Source: an uncultured Methanobrevibacter sp.
Lineage (GTDB): Archaea; Methanobacteriota; Methanobacteria; Methanobacteriales; Methanobacteriaceae
Direction: 5' to 3'
Length of the DNA: 10,925 nucleotides
Assembly (NCBI GenBank): GCA_946611495.1
Contig: CAMODR010000018.1
Span: forward strand, 1-10,925
Part shown: positions 6,571 through 10,925 of the stretch, in pieces
How positions within the stretch are numbered: position 1 is the stretch's first letter
Layout of the letters: every line of letters starts with the position of its first letter
Position numbers and translations under genes: made by a program
The notes under the pieces: model-generated
The model's database searches: none
What the model was told of the DNA's origin: nothing
The model's input: only the letters and a program-made list of their open reading frames with translations

Positions 6571-6649
6571 TTTGAATTATTTTAAATTTATTTAAAAAAT
6601 TATTTTTTTTATTTGAATTATTTTAAATTTATTTAAAAAAATATTTTTT
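6571..6649. repeat. 38-bp direct repeat (41-bp period) between the peptide and radical SAM genes
   Basis: Bases 6571-6608 recur at 6612-6649 with a single mismatch (T at 6600 versus A at 6641). Each copy ends in a run of T, so the duplication doubles a T-rich termination-type tract just after the small CxxCG gene. Confidence 0.85.
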
Positions 6650-6718
6650 GAATTTGAATAAGTTTTCTAATTTATTTTTAATTTTAATGATAGTTTGTAG
6701 TTTATTTTAGGGGATAGT

Positions 6719-7858
6719 ATGACTTTTCATGTAATGATTATTCCAACTTTAGGATGTCCTTCAAATTGCGCCTACTGTTGGGGCTCTGAGGAAAATGCAG
6801 AACTAATGGATATTGATGTAATCCATAAGATTGTTGAATGGTTAGCTGATTTTAGGGATGAGCCGGTCCATTTCACTTTCCATGGTGGAGAACCTTTACT
6901 TGCAGGTTATGATTTCTATAAAGAGGCTCTTCCACTTTTAAATGATGCAGAAACTCATGAAACTGAAGGATTTTCATTGCAAAGTAATCTATGGCTTTTA
7001 GATGAAGAGATGGTTGAACTATTCTCAAAATATAATATAGCTATCAGCACAAGCATTGACGGCCCAAAGGAAATCAATGACTATCAAAGGGGTGAAGGCT
7101 ACTTTGATAAGACCATGAAATCTGTCAAGTTGGCTACAGATCATGACATTCAAATCAATTTTGTATGCACATTCACTTCCTATTCTAAGGATTTCTCTGA
7201 TGAGATTTATGATTTCTTTAAGGCAAATGGCTTAAACCTAAAGATACATGCAGCATTACCTTCACTTCGTGGCGATAATGCAGATCCTTGGGCGCTTCCT
7301 CAAGAGGAACATGGGAAACTTTTAATCGATTGGTTAGATAAGTACCTCTATGACTTGGATAAGTTTGTTATAATGGATTTGGACCATATTGCCAAAAGCA
7401 GCTTGAGAAGAGTTGGAACCCTATGTACCTTTAATGACTGTATGGGAACAACATTGGCTGTAGGTCATGACGGTTCAATCTATCCTTGCTATCGTTTTGT
7501 TGGAATGGATGAATATATTATGGGTAATGTTTATGACAAGCCTTCAATGGAAGATTTAGAGAAATCTGAAGCATGGGCTAAGTTAATGGAGTTTAAGAAC
7601 TTTGTTGATGAGGATTGTGCAGACTGTAAGTTCATAAGGTTCTGCAGAGGCGGATGCCCATATAATGGAATTGTGGCTACCCAATCCCCAAGGGCAGTAG
7701 ACCCTCAATGTGAAGCTTATAAGATGATATTCGGTGAAGTTTCCAGAAGAGCCAATGAGGACTTTAAGAAGAATGCAATGGCTGCATTTGGCGGAGCTCC
7801 TCCAGTTAGAAAAGAGGGAGATCCATTTTCCATTATGGATTTAATGACTAAAATGTGA
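6719..7858 (+). CDS. radical SAM/SPASM peptide-modifying-type enzyme (Mhun_1560-like)
   Basis: The product is a 379-residue radical SAM enzyme. CPSNCAYC (13-20) is the CxxxCxxC site for the SAM-binding 4Fe-4S cluster, with Trp21 following. FHGGEP (54-59) is the GGE SAM-binding motif, and STSIDGP (110-116) is typical of the anSME/peptide-maturase group. The C-terminal SPASM domain is complete: Cys241, GSIYPC ending at Cys257, Cys300, Cys303, Cys309, Cys313 and Cys331, enough for two auxiliary clusters; Cys236 is an extra. After it comes a Gly/Pro-rich tail ending in FSIMDLMTKM. The sequence closely resembles what I remember of the methanogen family labelled putative peptide-modifying radical SAM enzyme, Mhun_1560 family (TIGR04083); this needs a search. 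AGGGG (6709-6713) precedes the ATG. The upstream CxxCG peptide is the obvious candidate substrate. There is no sulfatase gene here, so a sulfatase-maturase role is unlikely. Confidence 0.93.
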   Translation: MTFHVMIIPTLGCPSNCAYCWGSEENAELMDIDVIHKIVEWLADFRDEPVHFTFHGGEPLLAGYDFYKEALPLLNDAETHETEGFSLQSNLWLLDEEMVELFSKYNIAISTSIDGPKEINDYQRGEGYFDKTMKSVKLATDHDIQINFVCTFTSYSKDFSDEIYDFFKANGLNLKIHAALPSLRGDNADPWALPQEEHGKLLIDWLDKYLYDLDKFVIMDLDHIAKSSLRRVGTLCTFNDCMGTTLAVGHDGSIYPCYRFVGMDEYIMGNVYDKPSMEDLEKSEAWAKLMEFKNFVDEDCADCKFIRFCRGGCPYNGIVATQSPRAVDPQCEAYKMIFGEVSRRANEDFKKNAMAAFGGAPPVRKEGDPFSIMDLMTKM

Positions 7859-8270
7859 TTTAATCCATTCTTAAAGAATATTTATTCTTTAATAACTTTT
7901 TTCTTTTTTTATTATTCTATTAAACAATTAATTATTTTTTTATATTTTTCAAAGTAATTCAAAGTAATTATTATTAATTTCTAAACTTTTTTTAGACTTT
8001 TATTCTGATTTAATTATTGATATTCTAAACTTTTTAGACTTTTTTTCTTATTTTTCATATAAAATTCATAGTTAACTATTAATAATATGTAAATTAAATA
8101 AATAGTTATATAATAATTTATTATACAATTATGGCTAATTTAAATTCAATTTCTAATTTGAATTGATTTAATTAATGAGATTTTTTCTTTTAATTCACTA
8201 ATTTAAATTGATTTTAGAATTAAGAATTTAATGGTTTATATTTTATTATTAATGTTTATTGAGGAATGTT
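7859..8270. other. 412-bp AT-rich intergenic region without a gene
   Basis: After the radical SAM terminator this region holds short duplications: a 10-bp unit TCAAAGTAAT twice (7949-7968), and TTCTAAAC-T(n)-AGAC at 7979-7998 repeated at 8023-8040. It also has a 12-bp palindrome ATAGTTAACTAT (8068-8079) and a near-palindrome TATAATAA-T-TTATTATA (8109-8125). TTATATAA around 8107-8113 could be a TATA box for the downstream operon with a leader of roughly 130 bases. I see no reading frame worth calling and no structured RNA. Confidence 0.5.
7871..7909 (+). terminator. strong hairpin plus T tracts after the radical SAM gene
   Basis: TTAAAGAAT (7871-7879) pairs perfectly with ATTCTTTAA (7884-7892) around an ATTT loop. 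T runs follow at 7897-7902 and 7904-7910. It lies 13 bases after the stop codon. Confidence 0.7.
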
Positions 8271-8768
8271 ATGTTTATTAAAATTAGAAGAGATACTTTA
8301 ATAATCTTATTATTGGCATTTATTTTAATTTTATGCGGTAGGTTAATTATCTATGTAGCATATGCGTCCTCTGCTGAAGTCGAAGAAGGTGTACCTATTG
8401 CAGGTATTATTGTTAAGGGAAACGATATAGTTCCTATTGACAATATTAGATATAATGTAGAAAATTCAGGATTAAGAGAAGGCAGTTATATTGATGGAGA
8501 CATATTGAAAACATCCATAAGAGAGCTGCCTGTGACGGAGGCCGAGGCGAATGCCGAGAAATTTGTAAAGCGGTCAACAATTCCAGGTACTACTATCGCT
8601 CCAATTGCAGGGGCTGATGTGACTGTAAATAAGGAAACCGGTATTGTTACCGTAACAGTTATTGAAGATTTCTCAACTATTAATATTACTGGAAATAGTA
8701 CCACTTCTACAGATTTTACTGAATCTGAACCATCAAAGAGTGTTTATAATTACAGTATAGCAGGTTAG
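8271..8768 (+). CDS. membrane-anchored protein with POTRA-like domain
   Basis: The product is a 165-residue protein with a basic N-terminus, one hydrophobic helix (residues 9-32, uncleaved anchor or signal) and an extracytoplasmic domain. Residues 43-80 (IAGIIVKGNDIV, IRYNVENSGLREGSYIDGDIL) resemble the first strand and helix of a POTRA domain as in BamA/D15 proteins. GIVTVTVIED (124-133) resembles its closing strand. The stretch between (about 84-118) is not typical and is encoded by unusually GC-rich DNA. The C-terminal 30 residues are Ser/Thr-rich with sequons at N138, N142 and N160. No beta-barrel follows. The ATG at 8271 is preferred because GAGG (8261-8264) is six bases upstream; an in-frame TTG at 8259 overlaps that site. 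The stop overlaps the ribosome binding site of the next gene, so the two are surely translated from one transcript. Exact function unknown; the POTRA call is by eye. Confidence 0.85.
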   Translation: MFIKIRRDTLIILLLAFILILCGRLIIYVAYASSAEVEEGVPIAGIIVKGNDIVPIDNIRYNVENSGLREGSYIDGDILKTSIRELPVTEAEANAEKFVKRSTIPGTTIAPIAGADVTVNKETGIVTVTVIEDFSTINITGNSTTSTDFTESEPSKSVYNYSIAG

Positions 8769-8773
8769 GAGGT
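8766..8773 (+). promoter_or_regulatory. ribosome binding site overlapping a stop codon, sets a TTG start
   Basis: TAGGAGGT contains the TAG stop of the POTRA-like gene (8766-8768) and a full AGGAGGT Shine-Dalgarno (8767-8773). It lies six bases ahead of the TTG at 8780 and decides that start. The arrangement implies translational coupling of the two genes. Confidence 0.8.
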
Positions 8774-8779
8774 TAAAAT

Positions 8780-10054
8780 TTGAAGTTTAAATTAAATAAA
8801 ATCATTGGTTTAATATTTTTAGTTTTAATGCTCTTTTCAGTAATTGCTACTGTTTCTGCTACTTGTAACGTAATTGTTGTTACTGATCCTAGTGGAGAAG
8901 ATCCGAATGGCGCTGCTGCAGGAAGTATGTCCTTTGCAAATAACATGTTTCAGTCTTCATTCATCATGTCTAAGAATGATGGGTACGCTATGCTTTCCGG
9001 GGGGGAAGGTAATGGTACAGAAAGGAACTATGCGATTATTGATGCACTTGCAGCTATGCAGCATGGAGCTACTCCGTCATCTGCTGCTGCTTTAGCAGGC
9101 AGTTTTGATGGAATCCGTTTAGTAATCGGTGGTCCATCAATGGGAGCAGCTATTGGTGGAGATTACAACGCTTACCTTATTGTTGTGGATGACTCAGGAA
9201 CCATTAAGATTACACACCACAATGGAGGAGTTGTACAATTGCCTCAAGGCTCTAAAGGAGCTATTATTCACTTAAGAAACAGTGCAGGTAACCCTTTATC
9301 TGGTACTGCAGATAGAGTCCGTAGAGAAACCGCTATAAATATAGGTAAAATGATTAGGGATGGTTATCCAGCTACCTATATTGTAGGTAAGGCTATGGAA
9401 GAGGTTGCAATCGATTCTGGTGAGAAATACGGTGGGGGTGCAGTAAATCTTGTATCCAGTATAAGTACTGGAGACATGTTTGTTCCAGACCAAGTAAACA
9501 CTACAGGTTATCCAATGGATGAAAACTATTCAAAATCCTGTGGCAAATGTGGTTGGGCTACTGGTTACCCTGATGCTGAACGCTATAATGTCTGTCCTTA
9601 TTGTGGCAGTGAATTATCAGTTAATTCAGCTACTGATGTATTGATTGATTCCATTACAGTATCTAAGGATGCAGTATCTGTTTCTGTTTATGGTAGTGAC
9701 AGATTAGGATTGCCTGATATTACCAGAGAAGTTGTAAAGGCATCTGTCAAGAAATATGGTTATAATGCATCTACCATTGCAGGTTCCATTAATAGAGGTA
9801 TCAATAACGGTCTGATTGTTGGTGTAGATTATGTAGAGCCAAGCGACTTGAATGTAAAGCCTGATGTTCGTGCTGTAGGTGTCTACTATAATCCGTTGCC
9901 TAATGGCAGAAGTTCACCAGCTTGGAATTTACCTATAAATTCAATGGTTCTTACCATTTTAGGTACAATTCAAACGGCTATTGGTTTTGTTCTAATTGTT
10001 CTGGTGGTATTTAGAACACGGCTGTTAAAATCATTTAAAGATCGTGTTTCATAA
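8780..10054 (+). CDS. secreted type I membrane protein with extracytoplasmic zinc ribbon, function unknown
   Basis: The product is a 424-residue protein I cannot assign to a named family. It has a classical signal peptide (basic MKFKLNK, hydrophobic 8-23, VSA at 25-27), so cleavage would leave Thr28-Cys29 at the N-terminus. A globular domain (about 28-240) is rich in Gly and Ala, with VVTDPSGEDPNG (33-44), GGPSMGAAIGG, DDSGTIKITHHNGG and GEKYGGGAVN. Then follow two cysteine pairs, CGKC (254-257) and CPYC (272-275), forming a zinc ribbon, then another domain of about 110 residues. One membrane helix (about 389-411) and a basic tail (RTRLLKSFK) follow, so the chain stays anchored with its bulk outside. 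Several N-glycosylation sequons (NGT, NTT, NYS, NAS) fit an outside location. The start is TTG with a strong ribosome binding site. It is coupled to the POTRA-like gene, so both probably work together at the cell surface. Confidence 0.88.
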   Translation: MKFKLNKIIGLIFLVLMLFSVIATVSATCNVIVVTDPSGEDPNGAAAGSMSFANNMFQSSFIMSKNDGYAMLSGGEGNGTERNYAIIDALAAMQHGATPSSAAALAGSFDGIRLVIGGPSMGAAIGGDYNAYLIVVDDSGTIKITHHNGGVVQLPQGSKGAIIHLRNSAGNPLSGTADRVRRETAINIGKMIRDGYPATYIVGKAMEEVAIDSGEKYGGGAVNLVSSISTGDMFVPDQVNTTGYPMDENYSKSCGKCGWATGYPDAERYNVCPYCGSELSVNSATDVLIDSITVSKDAVSVSVYGSDRLGLPDITREVVKASVKKYGYNASTIAGSINRGINNGLIVGVDYVEPSDLNVKPDVRAVGVYYNPLPNGRSSPAWNLPINSMVLTILGTIQTAIGFVLIVLVVFRTRLLKSFKDRVS

Positions 10055-10090
10055 AAATGCTTTTTTAGCATTTACCTTTTTTTCTTTTTT
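10055..10090 (+). terminator. hairpin plus T tracts after the secreted zinc-ribbon gene
   Basis: AAATGC (10055-10060) pairs with GCATTT (10068-10073) around a seven-base loop directly after the stop codon. Runs of seven and eight T (10076-10091) follow, broken by a single C. This closes the two-gene operon. Confidence 0.7.
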
Positions 10091-10446
10091 TTATTTTTAA
10101 GAACTTATTATTTCTATTTTTTTTAATTTTTTTAAATTTTATATGCTTGTTTTATTTCAGTTAATATTAATTTTCCTAGTTTTTATATAAATTTTATTTT
10201 TTTATTTTTCTTATTTTTAGGATTTTATCTTAAAAATAATATTATTTATAAGTTAAATTAGTTAATTTATAGTAATCTTTTTAAATAAGAAGAAATAAAT
10301 TATTATTAATATAAAAAAGAGACTATATAAAATAATAATTCAAATAACTTTTTAGGATTAGGTTAATTTACTTTAAACAAATTTTAAATTTCATTTTTAT
10401 TATTAACTTATAGTATCTATTTTTAAACATAAAACACAGTGATACT
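10091..10446. other. AT-rich intergenic region ahead of the DUF356-type gene
   Basis: More T tracts continue to about 10140, and the rest is low-complexity A/T. CTATATAAAA at 10323-10332 is a good TATA candidate for the downstream gene, giving a leader of roughly 90 bases. A reading frame on the opposite strand here has no ribosome binding site and runs into the downstream gene, so I do not call it. No RNA gene is recognisable. Confidence 0.45.
10323..10332 (+). promoter_or_regulatory. candidate TATA box for the DUF356-type gene
   Basis: CTATATAAAA, preceded by AGAGA which could serve as a purine-rich BRE. It is about 115 bp upstream of the ATG. Confidence 0.4.
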
Positions 10447-10866
10447 ATGGCTTTGATATTGATAAGAGGCGAAAATAATTCAAAAGTTTTAAATGCAATT
10501 GCAGATGTGGAAAGACATGCAAATTTGACTTTAGAGACTAAACCGAAAAAAGTGGATGCTAAATTTGCAGATAAACTTGTTGAAGGTGTTTTGAAAGCTC
10601 CTTTAAGAACAAAATCTAAAGTTGCAACTGCATTTCGTGTAAAAGAAGACACTCCTGAGGCTATTGTTCAAGTTAAGAAAATTCATCCACCTGCTCACAT
10701 TGTTGTTGTAAGCAATACCTATGATGGCTATAGGGAGTTAAGCAAAATAATTAAAGAGGGAAAGGTCTTTAAAGGATATTACTCTAATAAAACTACTGGA
10801 ACTCAAATGAAAGATTATAAAATTCATAAGAAGATTCGCAGTGATACTGTAAATACTTATATGTAA
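10447..10866 (+). CDS. DUF356-type conserved methanogen protein
   Basis: The product is a small soluble protein of 139 residues. It begins with MALILIRGENNSKVLNAIADVERHA, which I recognise as the opening of DUF356 proteins found in methanogens. A basic middle section (KPKKVDAKFADKLVEG, LRTKSKVATAFRV) follows. A mixed alpha/beta part comes next (VQVKKIHPPAHIVVVSNTYDGYRELSKII), and the chain ends in a Lys-rich tail. No signal peptide, membrane segment, cysteine motif or catalytic signature is visible. The biochemical role of the family is not known to me. The ATG is preceded by GTGAT (10439-10443), the same type of Shine-Dalgarno as the glycosyltransferase gene. It stands alone between two T-rich regions and looks like a core gene next to an accessory region. 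Confidence 0.85.
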   Translation: MALILIRGENNSKVLNAIADVERHANLTLETKPKKVDAKFADKLVEGVLKAPLRTKSKVATAFRVKEDTPEAIVQVKKIHPPAHIVVVSNTYDGYRELSKIIKEGKVFKGYYSNKTTGTQMKDYKIHKKIRSDTVNTYM

Positions 10867-10867
10867 G

Positions 10868-10900
10868 TATTTTTCTTTTTTTCTTTTTTATTCATTTTTA
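10868..10900 (+). terminator. T-tract terminator after the DUF356-type gene
   Basis: Starting three bases after the stop codon there are T runs of five, seven and six separated by single C residues, the typical archaeal intrinsic termination pattern. No hairpin is seen. Confidence 0.6.
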
Positions 10901-10925
10901 ATTATTTTCTTCAACAATCTTTTTT

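Noticed and set aside
6719..7858. Anaerobic sulfatase-maturating enzyme
   Set aside because: The domain layout is similar, but there is no sulfatase nearby and the sequence better fits the methanogen peptide-modifying type as I remember it.
7859..8270. Possible small RNA or riboswitch in the large gap before the POTRA-like gene
   Set aside because: Only AT-rich short palindromes and duplications are visible; no conserved riboswitch core or GC-rich structured stretch, which would stand out in this genome.
10368..10652. Minus-strand reading frame overlapping the DUF356-type gene
   Set aside because: It overlaps half of a recognisable gene, ends in low-complexity AT-rich sequence and has no ribosome binding site.

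Overview
This window looks like a piece of a methanogenic archaeon of the order Methanobacteriales, most likely Methanobrevibacter or a close relative. The evidence is the very AT-rich DNA with T-tract gene ends, Shine-Dalgarno sites of the GGAG and GTGAT types, and TTG start codons. The gene content agrees: a DUF356-type protein known from methanogens, a radical SAM/SPASM enzyme resembling the methanogen Mhun_1560 type, a Wzm/Wzt-type exporter, and surface-protein modules typical of this order. The assignment rests on recognition, not on a database search.

Layout. Positions 1-2460 (+) hold a coiled-coil protein of unknown function whose start codon is cut by the window edge, an extended SDR nucleotide-sugar epimerase/dehydratase, and a DPM/DPG-synthase-like family 2 glycosyltransferase. 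Positions 2652-4778 (-) hold a two-gene ABC-2 exporter of the polysaccharide type, permease first and ATPase second. The ATPase carries an unusual N-terminal Ig-like domain. Together these genes suggest synthesis, lipid-linked transfer and export of a cell-surface glycan. A divergent intergenic region (4779-5091) precedes an ADP-ribosylglycohydrolase (5092-6156, +).

Positions 6344-7858 (+) hold a 72-residue protein with two CxxCG pairs and a His-rich middle, followed by a radical SAM enzyme with a complete seven-cysteine SPASM domain. This is a candidate peptide/maturase pair. A 412-bp AT-rich gap with a strong terminator follows. Next comes a tight two-gene operon (8271-10054, +): a membrane-anchored protein with a POTRA-like domain, then a type I membrane protein with a large extracytoplasmic domain containing a zinc ribbon. 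The second gene's ribosome binding site overlaps the first gene's stop codon. After another 392-bp AT-rich gap the window ends with a DUF356-type gene (10447-10866, +).

The points most worth following are the radical SAM/CxxCG peptide pair, the POTRA-like/zinc-ribbon envelope operon in a presumably single-membrane archaeon, and the Ig-like domain fused to the N-terminus of a Wzt-like ATPase. The gene ends also show repeated short tandem duplications (20-, 41- and 51-bp periods), one of which copies the last codons of a gene. No tRNA, rRNA, CRISPR array, transposase or integrase was seen.
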